Below, one piece after another: positions 1-11,149 of a DNA stretch of 64,000 bases. Origin of the DNA: Antedon mediterranea. Lineage: Eukaryota > Echinodermata > Crinoidea > Comatulida > Antedonidae. The position numbers and the translations under genes are program-made. Each line of letters begins with the position of its first letter. Position 1 is the stretch's first letter. The stretch lies in assembly GCF_964355755.1 (NCBI RefSeq), contig NC_092670.1, forward strand, positions 39,171,795 through 39,235,794, written 5' to 3'. The notes below the pieces were generated by a model. It ran no database searches. It was not told the DNA's origin and saw only the letters and a list, made by a program, of their open reading frames with translations.

Positions 1-227
1 TTAACAAAAAGTGGTTTACCAAAATGAAAATTTAAAAAAGTTCTATAATTAAAATACAGGAGGCCTAAAAGAAAGTAGTGACAATCATGTGAAGTGATAA
101 ACTTAATTTGATGTCCTATTTTCTGCATTACAATTTAAGAGAGGGGGCCTGGACCGGCTGACCTCTTCCCTCCACCCTACCTGCCCCTTAATACTACCGA
201 TATTTTGAAATTTCATTTGCTACATAC

Positions 228-3200
228 CCTCCCAATGACGCCCCAGCTGCCATCAATGTTGCTTCAGGGTAAAGGTCATGTACATGTTCTATTACAAGCT
301 TTAGGTCATCGGTATTTGCTGCACAATACGTACGAGGTGTCTGAAAAAGAAACCAAATTAGTGTTTGCAAATGTTTTATATTAATTGCAAATATAGGTTA
401 AGAATGTTTGTGTTAACAGCTTTGGACTTGAATGTTCTAACTATCGAACTAGTTTGACAAAAAAGTGTGATGTGCTCAAATATGGTAGTGATATGACATT
501 ATCAATCTCCATATATGGGCACATCACATTTTATTGTCACAAAAAGTTTGATAGTGAACAGAGCTTAAAAATAGATTAAAATAAAACCAATTAAAATACC
601 TTCAACTCAGCTCCTCCTAAACCTCTGTTGTTAAAAACGACTGCTCTGTAACCAAGGCTGGTAACAGAGTCTACCATTTGAAGGACATATCCTGCTTCAC
701 TACAACCTAAACAAAAAAGATGAAATATCACAAGGTCAAAGGCCACCAAATGTTATGAAAATGTAAATAAACAAAGAAACTTCTACTTCCTAATAAGGTC
801 ACAGGGTGTATTCACCATTAACATACAAACATGGTAGTGAAGTCCAATCCACAATTACGATTCTCCAACTATCTATTCTTAAATTACTAAACAAAAATAT
901 TTATTGATAAAAAATGTCAAGAAACAAGAAATTGAACTTTGTACCGGTCAATCCAGGAAGTATGATCACAGTTGGTCTCACTTGATTATTATACGTTTTA
1001 CTGGCTTCTTCATTATCCTCCCAATGTAGGCTGATTTCTCCTCCATCTTTGGTTAAAATCTTTTCTCTGGAAGAAAAAAACAACTTTATTGAAGTTACAA
1101 ATGAATATTCATATTTATATAATTAACATTGTCAAAGATATCTTTATTAGTTCTGTAAAAAATGTATTGAAAAAAAACACAATATTTGATGATACCGAGA
1201 CCCAAAAAAAAAAAAAAGTTAAACCACACCACCAACCATTGCCTCACCAACTCCCTGCCACATAGCTTATTGGCCTGCTTCTCTTGCTAAACAATTTAAG
1301 CTCTGTCTACACTATCAAACTTTATGTGAAAAAAAAAAAATGTGATGTGCGCATACAGTATATGGACATGATGATGTCATATCACTACCATATTTGAACT
1401 TATCACTACCATATTTGAACATATCACTTCCATATTTGGGCACATCACACTTTTTTATGTCAAACTAGTTTGATAGTGTAGACAGAGCTGTAGTTACCTT
1501 CTATATTTATGTTGTGGCGGCGATTGTATCAATGTTGGTACTACAGTTTGTAAGTGAGCTCCTACACACCAAAATGTAGGCCAATACATCGTCTTTAAAC
1601 TGCGACAGTGGTTCAACAAAAACTTCTTTAACTTCGGACCACTATAAACGCCAGGTTTCTGTTGAGAACAAAACAAGTACATTTTTATTTTTATAACTTT
1701 TTCATCTTTAATTTAAAATGTCTTTAATGAACAAAATCAGTATTGTTAAGTCGCCCCATCGCAAAGCATGGAACATATATCTTATCTTATCAGTCAGGCA
1801 AGCTAGACAAAGAAGTATGGTAGTAGAGTAGTACCATGGAGCTATAAAATTAATTTTATAGCTCCATGGTAGTACGGGATCCAGTCAAGTCGCCCCATCG
1901 CAAAGTCGCCCCATACAAAGTCGCCCAATACAAAGTCGCCCCATCGCAAAGTCGCCCCAAAACAAAGTCGCTCCGGCACAGTCGCCCCATCGCAAAGTCG
2001 CCCCATTACAAAGTCGCCCCATCGCAAAGTCACCCCATCGCAAAGTCGCCCTATCGCAAAGTCGCCCACGGTTTTATTTCGGTATGACTATGAAGCGCCG
2101 CCGCTATTACTAGTAGTACGCTGTTTTAATCATATCGGTTGCGTTTGATATCGATTGCGTTGTTACTTTGGTCGCGCTAAATGTCGTATAGGCCTAGGCC
2201 TACATTATAATGTTTATCCTATTATATACATAATTTGTATTTTTATTTTTATTTTACAGGTTTTAATGGAGTGATGTGCTTTTTAGAAATCATTAAAAAA
2301 ACAGTCCCTTGTTTGAAAGTTCTAAAAAGATTATCCCTGATTTATAGTTTCGAAAATGTTAATTTAATATGATTTTAAAATTAGTTACAAGAGCCACAAT
2401 TACGAATCTTTCTTCAACCTACCAGGTCATTTTTTATGATAATATAATAAGTATATAAATGTGTAGTAGGCCTTCGTATAGATTTATAGTAGTTGTAAGA
2501 CAATAGTGTTATAGGCTACTTATTGATCACTTTGCATTTATTGACAAGTTATGTGTCTGTTGTTATTTAATTTTATTATGACTTTTAAAAATGAAGAAAT
2601 AAAAAAAAAGGATTTCATCGCCGATATGATCGTACGCTACATTTTGACCATGGAAAACCATCGTATCGTGTGCGTGTTTTTTAAAAAGGGGAATCCCCGA
2701 CGGGCAGCAGAAAGACGTCGTAGCAGCTGTGAGGAAACAGATACCAGAAGGCGCAGCTCCGATTGGCTTCAGAGAATGTTTCAGATTGCGAGTCGCTTTT
2801 TATTCAACAGCAGAATGATCATTTTACTGAAGAAATTCTTTTCAACCCTTTTGGTTATAGGACATTCTAATTATCTCATGCCTAATAAATATCCTCATAT
2901 CGGGTGTTTATTTAATTTTAAATTAAACAAGACAGTGAAGATGCACGGAATAATACGTACACGGACGTACGACGAATACATACACACACGTCATCATTTA
3001 CGACATATAGTGGTGATATGATGCAATTTTATAATGGATATAATGATGGGATTGCCTTTCCAGGCTTATAATCAATGTTCATTGTAATACTATTAGTAAA
3101 CTGAATGTTTATAAATAAATTGTTTTACGTAATTTGTTGCATATAAAATAAAAGTTACAGACGTAGCCTACGTTCCCTATAAAATATTTCACATTTAAAT

Positions 3201-4563
3201 AATTATGTACTGTTAAATGACATTATGCTGAATAATACTATAATCTTAAACTATGTTTACAAATTGTCATTTTTGAAGGCACACATCTTTCTCATCATAG
3301 ACCTGTAAAATAAAAACAAAAATCAATTATTAATATAATATAGGCCTAATAATAATAAATATTTATCGACCAAAGTAAAAATAATCTAGATCGTATAACA
3401 TCATTTTATCGCGACCAAAATTAAACGCGACCGATTTCGAACGCGACTGATATCGTAAAACTCCGGCGGGGTTTCCCCATCTTCAGATGGTGCGTTGTAT
3501 GGTAGTGCGACAACGGCGGAGTAATTACGGGGGTTTCCCTCTGGTGGTGAGCTAGCACGTTAGTGCGACCGCGCGCGGAGTGATTAGTTGGGGGCTTCCT
3601 CTCATGATGATGGTGGATGATCGTGTGACCTGTGAGACTACATGGCGGGGCTTCCCCTTTTATGCCTACACGTTCCGTGTTATTTTGTGTATCATTGCGA
3701 CATTTTACGCACTTTTAAACTATTTTTTTAACGTTTTGGGGCGACTTTGCGATGGGGCGACTTTGCGATGGGGCGACTTTGCGTTGGGGCGACTTTGCGA
3801 TGGGGCGACTGTGTCGGGGCGACTTTGCGATGGGGCGACTTTGTATGGGGCGACTTTGCGATGGGGCGACTTGACTAGCATCCGGTAGTACTATGCCTTG
3901 CTAGGCTCTTATTATTATGATCAGTTCTAATTCGGTCAAGTATTTTCTATTATATCATATATAAAGCTTAGTTATATATTATTATTACAGTTTAAGATCA
4001 TAACCTACTTTCTTCTCTAGCCTGCTAGGTCAGGATCAATTACAGCATTATATGCCTTTGTTATCGTTTATTGTATAGTAGTACTAAGCATGGAGGTATT
4101 TATACTTCCATGTACTAAGTAGAGTAGGCTAGCCGGCCCTAGCTAGCTAGGCTAGTATCTATTAGTATTATAGTAGTAATGTACCATCAGTATTGTTGTA
4201 CTCAATAATACTTTCTCCCTACTACTAGCTAGCTAGGCCTTGTTATCCCATCAAGATAAAGCTTTGTCTAACTAGTCCTGGGGAGTCCATGGCTAAGATA
4301 TTACTAATATTCTTTCTAGCTAGTTAGAGGGCCTAATGGATCCATCGCCCCATCGCGAATTCGCCGTTGTACAGTCCAGGACCAGTCCATGGCATGCCTG
4401 GCTAGCCTACTAGCCTAGCCTACTACTAGCGCTTTATTACTCAAACTCAAAGGCAAAATAAAGCAGGGTACACATATTAAAGTATCACCTTAACAATTTT
4501 AAGAATATAGTACACGAAGTAAGCAAATCCTGCAAATATAGATAAGGACCTTTCTTTCAACAT
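228..4563 (-). CDS. ABHD3: ABHD1/ABHD3-type alpha/beta-hydrolase, 5' five coding exons (3' end outside window)
   Basis: Coding exons, in transcript order: 4489-4563, 1498-1658, 945-1066, 600-706, 228-340, all with GT/AG introns and compatible phases (0,2,1,0, then 2 at the last donor). Exon 1 encodes 25 residues starting MLKERSLSIFAGFAYFVYY, a short N-terminal membrane anchor. Exon 2 holds the FLLNHCRSL / YWPTFWC block of the family, exon 3 the KDGGEISLHW and LPGLTG (oxyanion region) motifs, exon 4 VVFNNRG, exon 5 TPRTYCAANTDD and the nucleophile elbow GASLGG (GxSxG). The family comprises membrane-anchored serine hydrolases; ABHD3 acts as a phospholipase on medium-chain phosphatidylcholines. 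Asp and His of the triad would lie in exons left of position 228, where I find no plausible continuation. About 192 codons are visible. ABHD1 versus ABHD3 cannot be decided here. Intron 1 (1659-4488) carries a foldback transposon; introns 2 and 4 carry MITEs next to their donors. Confidence 0.88.
441..566 (+). mobile_element. MITE family M1, copy 1 (intron 4 of ABHD gene)
   Basis: A degenerate copy of the short inverted-repeat element seen ten times in the window. Shared internal blocks are ATATGGTAGTGATATGAC and ATATGGGCACATCACATTTT; the right end reads AGTTTGATAGTG..CAGAGCTT. Its right edge is about 33 bp inside the intron from the donor at 599/598. Confidence 0.7.
1299..1490 (-). mobile_element. 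MITE family M1, copy 2 (intron 2 of ABHD gene)
   Basis: Well-preserved copy with terminal inverted repeats: left GCTCTGTCTACACTATCAAA, right its complement ending GTGTAGACAGAGCT. The internal CATATTTG/ATCACTACC block is triplicated. It lies 6-7 bp from the donor GT at 1497/1496 and makes up nearly half of the 431-bp intron. Confidence 0.85.
1832..1871. repeat. Perfect 40-bp palindrome
   Basis: Two 20-bp arms meet at the centre of ATAAAATTAATTTTAT (centre between 1851 and 1852), with outer arms CCATGGAGCT / AGCTCCATGG. The right arm overlaps the left target duplication of the foldback element that follows. It could extrude as a cruciform; no function is implied. Confidence 0.85.
1868..1875. 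repeat. 8-bp target-site duplication, left
   Basis: GGTAGTAC, identical to the 8 bp just outside the other end of the foldback element. Confidence 0.8.
1876..3883. mobile_element. TU-like foldback DNA transposon, about 2.0 kb, 8-bp target duplication
   Basis: Both ends consist of a tandem array of a 15-16 bp unit, about CGCCCCATCGCAAAGT: 1888-2068 in one orientation, 3738-3872 in the other. The extreme ends match as inverted repeats (GGGATCCAGTCAAGTCGCCC at the left; GGATGCTAGTCAAGTCGCCC when the right end is complemented), and the order of variant units is also mirrored. GGTAGTAC occurs directly outside both ends (1868-1875 and 3884-3891), an 8-bp target duplication. An inner inverted region with TTTGGTCGCG motifs follows (about 2130-2190 and 3365-3460), then a short triplicated GC-rich block (3460-3665). 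The structure (outer tandem-repeat arms, inner domain, 8-bp duplication) is that of sea urchin TU foldback elements. The centre has no recognisable transposase, so it is probably non-autonomous. It lies in intron 1 of the ABHD gene. Stray units at 1749-1767 and about 4343-4358 may be remnants of older insertions. Confidence 0.85.
3884..3891. repeat. 8-bp target-site duplication, right
   Basis: GGTAGTAC, matching 1868-1875. Confidence 0.8.
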
Positions 4564-5280
4564 TATTATAAGTTTAGCAGGTCTAAAAACGGGAAAAGTT
4601 GGCAGTGAAGTGAAGTGTGTGTGATATCCGTCGCTATGTTTTTTTCATTCATTAATTTCGCAATGCGCCCTCTACAGTCATTTGCTGCGACCGACTGCGC
4701 AAATGCTGGAATTTAATTAAATGCGTGTATGTACTCGAATAAACTCGAGGGACCTTTTAAACCGACGGTACGATCAATCGATTCACGATTTTCCTTTAAT
4801 GACGTTTATAAATTTGACTGTAGGCCTAAAAGAAGAAACAAAAGAAAGGTTTTGATAACAGGCTGGCATTTGTAGGCCTAATTTTAAACATTGGTCCGAT
4901 CCAATGATTTGTCAGCTTAATAATATTAATAGAAAAATATTAAATGTCAAAACGTCAAATAATTATCCTTCCAATGGATAGAAAATGATGGATTTGACAG
5001 GCAGCTTAATATGACAGATCAAGAACAGATTAGCAATAATACGACTTCGGAAACGCAGGTTTAACTATCTTAATTAACAAAATAGATATTTAGAGAATAG
5101 GCCTATCTTAATTGTTAAGTATGGTCTGGTCTTTAAGTAGCATTATTTTTATGGATTTAGATTCGATTCTAATAAGTCAACATTTTTTTTGACTAAAATC
5201 AAACATCAAATATTTACAATAATTAAATAAATAAAACAACAACCAACTATCATTTTGGTTGGCAATATAGTTCCAAGAAG

Positions 5281-5516
5281 GGAAAGCGAGAACTAAGATC
5301 TAGTCATCAGGTGCTACTGGACATTCCAAGGAGCAAACATAGTTGGGGAGATCGGACTTTCAGTGTTGCTGGACCTAGGCTCTGGAACCACCTACCCTTG
5401 AACATTAAACACACATCATTATTGAGTCACTTTAAGTCACTACTCAAAACTCACCTTTTCTGATTTTTTACAGCGCCATGAGCAATGAATGTTGGAATGG
5501 CGCTATATAAATCGAA

Positions 5517-5550
<34 letters not shown>
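5281..5550 (+). mobile_element. 3' end of a non-LTR retrotransposon (L2/CR1-like) with ATTG tail
   Basis: The frame up to the TGA at 5461-5463 reads ..GDRTFSVAGPRLWNHLPLNI then ..LLSHFKSLLKTHLF. This is the characteristic end of the reverse-transcriptase ORF in L2/CR1-type LINEs. A short 3' UTR follows, ending GGAATGGCGCTATATAAATC and then about nine ATTG repeats (to about 5550), the usual microsatellite tail. It is 5'-truncated: nothing of the upstream RT or endonuclease is present. Inactive remnant. Confidence 0.85.
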
Positions 5551-5551
<1 letters not shown>

Positions 5552-6377
5552 GTTCCCCAACTTATTTTGTATTTAAGACAGGACCACAATGCAGGTTTTT
5601 CTTTACCTGATTGTGTAATCTGGATAAAGATGTTGTTAAATAAATATTTTTAAAATAGGTCCGTCCCTCTTCATAGACACATGAAAAAGGAATAACAATG
5701 TTTGCTGGTTTTCCATGGAAAATTACAATGTGACGGAACTTGAATTTCCCCAACATATCAGGAGATGCGATCGCGCTTGACTAAACCTAGCACGCCATCA
5801 CCTCTATGTAAATCATGTAAACCAAAATAGTTGATAGCTTACCCAAAATACATTTGCATGTCGGCGGTTTTAATTTGTCAATTAAAAATTGTTCAAGCTG
5901 TGTACATTAAATACAATTTCATGAACAAACAAATTTAATCAATTAACTGAATTATCTGTGTTAATGTTCTAGTCATAAAAACACAGTGTTAAATGGATAC
6001 AAATTAACATGAATTTTGTTGGTAATGAATTGCGCAGTTATTCATCAATTATCAACCAGCGTGCGCACGTCTTTTTGATCGATCGTTTCTCACCATGGTG
6101 CTGGAGGAGTGGCGTGCGTATTGTGACCGCGACAACCACTTTTAGTAATGTGAATTCAATTTAACTTCTATAGTTATGCATGCAAACTAGGCACAATTGT
6201 CAAGTTGGTTTTTAACCGGAATCCGATGGTCAAATTTACCATCATGGGGGTCGTCTTAATTTCACAGTAGGCCATCTACATTTAATTTAGCTGCTCTTTA
6301 TCAGCTTTTAAGAATTGGAATGCATTCCCCATAATAATAATAATTTTAAAAATGCAATATTCTACTGAAGATCAAGA
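5551..6377. other. Intergenic, no gene seen
   Basis: AT-rich unique-looking sequence. The only long frame (5562-5756, minus) has no recognisable domain, signal peptide or splice support. Confidence 0.6.
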
Positions 6378-6713
6378 TTAAAGATATATTGTCACCTTGA
6401 AAAAATATTTTTTTTTTACATTTGTGTTGTTGAATATGCCATTTTAATGTTACATAATCCACTTTGAAAAAAAATTGAATCGAAAAAAAAAATGTATTTA
6501 CCTGAAAAAACTGTAATTTAAAGGAAGATGGTCAAATTGGTTGCCAGCAAATGGGTTTTGGTTGATTTGAACATTATTTTGTCATTTTATATGAGAAAAA
6601 TATGTGTTTGTTTTTTAACGGAAGGGATTAACTTTATTAAAACTAAAAAAATATTCAAAAAAGTATGATTTAATTAATTTTCATTCCTGTTTTTGGAGGA
6701 CAATATACATCTA
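6378..6713 (+). mobile_element. MITE family M2, copy 1
   Basis: About 340-bp element with terminal inverted repeats close to TTAAAGATGTATTGTCC / GGACAATACATCTTTAA. Diagnostic internal blocks are CTGTAATTTAAAG, GTTGCCAGCAAATGGG and TTTTGTCATTTTATATGAGA. Four copies occur in this window. Confidence 0.75.
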
Positions 6714-6920
6714 CATCATAGAACATTGTATATTTTTAAATATCTTGAAAGCGAATACATGTTAACGTGACTGTACCTCGTGTACCGGTTTTTATATTTT
6801 AAGTGATAGGTCTATTGTTGCTTTTGTTTTGTTTTTCTTGTTTATTAAAAAAATATGTTTCTATTTAACTCGGATCCGCCTCGTTAAAACAGAACAGTTG
6901 ATCTTAAACATTTAATTTGT

Positions 6921-6985
6921 TAACGCGCCTTGAGCACTTGAGTGGTATGTGCGCTATATACATCCATATTATTATAATTATTGTA
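6921..6985 (+). mobile_element. LINE 3'-tail fragment
   Basis: GCCTTGAGCACTTGAGTGG then TATGTGCGCTATATA and an ATTATTAT tract: the 3' end of an L2-like LINE. The same tail lies inverted near 57052-57105. Confidence 0.55.
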
Positions 6986-7229
6986 ACTCTCTCCATTCAA
7001 CTCATAAACATTTATTATTTTGTAGATTATCGTTATTCGTTTTCTTACAAATACAAAAAAGCTGACGACATTAATGCACCATCACATCGCGTAGGCTTAA
7101 ACGTTCGCGACCGATCAATGTTGGCACACGTACGATGTGCGCTTCTTGTAAAGTTATAATTGATGCAAGCGCATGATATCTATAATCGTATTGCACGAAA
7201 CATGCACAAAACAAGACATCTTTTCACAA

Positions 7230-7418
7230 CTACCATTGTTTTTATAAACTCGTGCTTTTGTATATACTTTTTATGTCCAATATTCAATTTTATGCATAAA
7301 TCTACCATTGTTTTCGTGCTTTTGTATATTCTTTAGAAATCTAATATTCAATTTTATGCATAAAATTACCATTGTTTTCGTGCTGTCGTATTCTTTTGCA
7401 TCTAATATTCAATTTTAT
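7230..7418 (+). repeat. Three tandem copies of a 55-70 bp unit
   Basis: Units start at about 7230, 7301 and 7365. Each begins with (C)TACCATTGTTTT, continues with CGTGCTTTTGTAT and ends AATATTCAATTTTATGCATA. Unit length varies through small indels. Confidence 0.75.
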
Positions 7419-8668
7419 GTTATGTTTATTGATATTACTTATACATTCTTCTTTTTATTATTATTAATAACATAATGCATAAAAATAATCATTGTTGTAT
7501 ACAACTATTATACAAATAAAGGATGTTAGGCTAACAATACAATTATACTAATATTATGCAGAGCATAGTTAATCAACATGACTACGGTATGTCATAATAG
7601 ATTTCATTACAATCATTCCTGTTTTAATTGAATTATTCAGACTCATATAACATTGAAACACATCGCTGAAGTATCATTTCATTTAAAGTACCATGTATTT
7701 CTTCTTTCAAATAAAACGTAAACCAATCATATTATATATTACTCAACGGTATAAGCAACTGGATTTACACTGGACAAAATAACAATTACATATGATGGTT
7801 ACGTATAAATGGATTACCTTATTGTGCTACATTTGATTACGCATATCTATAGCTTTTTATAATTCCAACAATCTTTTAACGAAGATCAATTGTGCCAGTT
7901 TTTGGAGTTCTTAATTATGAAATGAGTTACATCACATTTAAGAATTACGAATTGGAGTAGGGATAACCACGGAGAGATAATGTATCCGTGCTATATAAGT
8001 GTAGTTTAGGCAAGAGGCTGAGCTTCGAAAATGTCAATGGCCACTTGATGTATAGGTTGATTGTTTAAAATCAATTCCAAGGTAGATCAAATCGACAATT
8101 TCAGTAGTAACACGTGACGTGAAAAAAAAACACTAATCAATATTACTTTATTTAATTGCTACTTTTTCTCAATGTCATGTTTGGTATAGTGTTTTGTTAC
8201 TTGGCAAAATACATACAATTGCAAATCATATTTCCTAATTGTGAGTTTGTCTGTATGTTTGTTAATAAAACCGAAATGGTGACGTGAGAAGGATGATTAA
8301 AATCTCGCGTATCTATATAGGCCTATTGTTCAATATGGGTCGAAATATAAAATAGAACACTTTCTGTATATCTAAATTTAAAAAAAATGTATTTCGCTCT
8401 ATGTATTTGAAATGTTTGGTTATGCTCTGTTTTTATTGAGATTTTTTTTATTTTTAAATATATCTTTGGAAAAATTTATGAAATTCAGTCTTCGGTGACT
8501 GCAATTTGATTTCTTCAGTCGTCACTGTATACGATTCAACTTTTTATAAAGATAATAATAATAAAGAAAGGGTAAGTAATTTCATATTATTGATAATTTG
8601 ATAAGTTGTACAATGTACTTTCTGAAATTACAAATAAATGTCACATTCTGATTCTTTCTTAACTAAAA

Positions 8669-9034
8669 TTACTATTATTTTTTGTCATTATTAATATTGG
8701 TAATTTACAGAAGCGAACCGAGTACCCGCAGTTTTATTGTATTGTGATTTCCTATACCGAATTAAACCATACAGCACTGTAGAGCGGGGAAAGTAATTGG
8801 TTCGTCTGTGCAAACGCTTGACTCTTTCTACTGCGAACGTCTTGCCGATGTGTTCCATGCTATATTGGAAGACACCAACCATCCTCTTCATAACGACATT
8901 ATCGGCTCCGTTATCGTTAGAAGTGGTTACTATTATTTTTTTTCATTATTAATATTGGTAATTTACAGAAGCGAACCGAGTACCCGCAGTTTTATGGTAT
9001 TGTGATTTCCTATACCGAATTAAACCATACAGCA
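8669..9034 (+). repeat. 258-bp tandem duplication, second copy partial
   Basis: A 108-bp block (AGAAGCGAACCGAGTACCCG at its core) is found at 8669-8776 and 8927-9034, almost identical. The 150 bp between the copies encode a LINE fragment. The repeat period is 258 bp. Confidence 0.85.
8781..8926 (+). mobile_element. LINE reverse-transcriptase C-terminal remnant
   Basis: The plus frame reads RAGKVIGSSVQTLDSFYC then ERLADVFHAILEDTNHPLH. This matches the conserved block near the end of L2/CR1-type RT proteins (..IIG..L..L..LY..RL..A..I..DP.HP.H). Only this block is present; it is closed by the 108-bp repeat on both sides. Inactive. Confidence 0.65.
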
Positions 9035-9700
9035 TGATATACTATACTGTACTCTGAAAGTCCCGACACCTTTATGTAAATTAATCACGTCACAACAAAT
9101 GTTAAAAACAAGTGTTGTTTTCATGCAAGTCAAAGTTTTTTTGTTGTTGTTAAATGGGTTTTGCTGACAAGACATAAAATAATAATAATAAAAAAATAAT
9201 TTTGTTTGCATTATGATTGATTCCATGAGCGAAAAGTTTGACATTTAGGGCAACGATCAAAACAGGAAATAGGTCATCTTTCATATACGTGTTTACTTAT
9301 TTCAATAGATTACTTTTTTTAATGCGAATGTATAATTTGCATCATCATCTCCCAGTAAAGCCCAAGGCCGAGAGAATCTATTTTCTATAAGTGATTGGTA
9401 ATACGTAACGAACTATAGATGTTTGCCCATTCACATTCGGAATCAATTTCGAAAGCAATGATACAAAATCAATAGGCGTTTGTTTTGTATGAAGGCTGGT
9501 TGAATCGTTTTTTAATCTCTCAAAGAATGCAACTGTATTCTGCGAGAGACATCAATGCGATTGTAAATTGGTCTTGATTTGTTTGTTAAAAAATATCAGT
9601 AAACAGACTCTCTTTTTAATTGGGTACCACTCACGCACGAGAAGAAATGTTCGTATTGTTGGTTTATTATTTTCCATAAATCGATTCATATAATCAAGTT

Positions 9701-10069
9701 AAGGGTCTTTCACACCTGTTCCGGCACGGTTCCGGTCAGGCGCCGGAAAATCCAATCGAACGTGAATGTTTCTTTTTTTACGCGGTTATGCGCATATCGA
9801 TTGGCGCATAGCCGCGTGAAAACGAAACATTGATGTTTGATTCGCCGGACCGGAACCGTGCCGGAACAGGTGTGAAAGACCCTTCACACCTGTTCCGGCA
9901 CGGTTCCGGTCAGGCGCCGGAAAATCCAATCGAACGTGAATGTTTCGTTTTCACGCGGTTATGCGCATATCGATTGGCGCATAGCCGCGTGGAGCGTCGT
10001 GAAAACGAAACATTGATGTTCGATTCGCCGGACCGAAACCGTGCCGGAACAGGTGTGAAAGACCCTTTA
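9701..10069. mobile_element. Two head-to-tail copies of a palindromic MITE (family M5)
   Basis: Each copy (9701-9883 and 9883-10069) is a near-palindrome of about 185 bp. Its outer arms are GGGTCTTTCACACCTG TTCC with the complement GGAACAGGTGTGAAAGACCC at the other end, and its core is TTATGCGCATATCGATTGGC. The copies abut without the first bases of the second GGGTC end. Reading frames here are by-products of the GC-rich arms. Confidence 0.85.
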
Positions 10070-10460
10070 GTTGTATGTCCGCATGCGGTGGTCGGTCTTA
10101 CCGGAACGATGTTCCACATTTGAAGACGTAATACATAATATAGTGCGCCAGCAGTAACGTTTAGGCTCTTCCAATCTCATTGTTAGTCCAATCTACAACT
10201 CTCTGGCCTGAGCGTGCCCGGTGTTGTTACAGTAGTAATACCAGGGAAGAGTAAAATGTCAATAATAACAAGATAAGAACTTTTACCTCTGAAAATAACT
10301 AGGCCTAATACATTTTAATTAATACACCGAGTGTATTAGATCAACAACGTTGGCGTTCGTTTAAAAATAAATTGTAGAAAACAAGGGCCTATTGTTCTAA
10401 TTAGTTTGTGTGTGTAATTATTTTGAATAATTTTATTTTTCTGCAATCATTTTTGTTTTG

Positions 10461-10784
10461 TTTTTACTCTCGTGTAAATAGTAATTGCAACAACTGAGTT
10501 GTTTACTCACAGTAGCGCGGTAGCATGGTTATTAATATTAGGCCTAAAAATAATTAGGATTAGTATTTTTACAGTACCCAATATCTAGACCTATTAATAG
10601 AGTGATCTCTCAAAGGAAAATCTATCCAATTGTATGTCACTGTTTTTACTGTCGGGTAAATGGTAATTGCAACAACTGAGTTGTTTACTCGCGGTAGCAT
10701 GGTTATTAGGCATAACAATAATTAGGATTCGTATTTACAGTAGAATATTCTCGGGACCAATATATTTAGACCTATATTTAATAG
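10461..10784 (+). repeat. Direct duplication of a 140-bp block
   Basis: 10461-10600 and 10643-10784 share GTAATTGCAACAACTGAGTT, GTTTACTC and GGTAGCATGGTTATTA in the same order, with small indels. No coding content recognised. Confidence 0.75.
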
Positions 10785-10836
10785 CCGTAAAATATGTCCC
10801 CTTCTCCAAGCGAAGAAAGACAGTTTTTTCTTATAT

Positions 10837-11149
10837 TAATGATGTATTGTGCCCCAAAAAAAAAAAAAAAAAATGAGGATTAATTAAATCAGAATTTGAA
10901 TAGGTTATTCTGTAGTCTTAATAAAGTTAATTACTTTCGTAGAAAAAAAAATGTTTTCAACCCAAAAACCCATTGGCTGGCAGCTAATTTGACTATTTTT
11001 GTTTTACAGTTTTTTCGGTAAATAATTTTTTGTCGATCCAATTTTTGGTCAAAGTGAATAACTATTAGGCCTATGTGTAATTAAAATTGCATATTAAAAA
11101 AAATATATAAAAATGTTTTTTTTTTCAAGGGGGACAATACATTTTTAAT
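10837..11149 (-). mobile_element. MITE family M2, copy 2 (inverted)
   Basis: Reverse orientation of the 6378-6713 element: GATGTATTGTGCCCC at the left, AACCCAAAAACCCATTGGCT inside, GGGGGACAATACATTTTTAA at the right. Diverged and A-tract-expanded. Confidence 0.7.

Noticed and set aside
1842-2087. ORFs of about 75 codons on both strands
   Set aside because: Translations of the 15-16 bp terminal repeat array of the foldback element.
2551-3021. 156-codon plus-strand ORF inside the foldback element
   Set aside because: Low-complexity, no recognisable transposase motif or domain; probably chance, although a TU-internal ORF cannot be excluded.
9830-10123. ORFs on both strands around 9.8-10.1 kb
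   Set aside because: They follow the arms of a palindromic MITE; mirror-image peptides on both strands.
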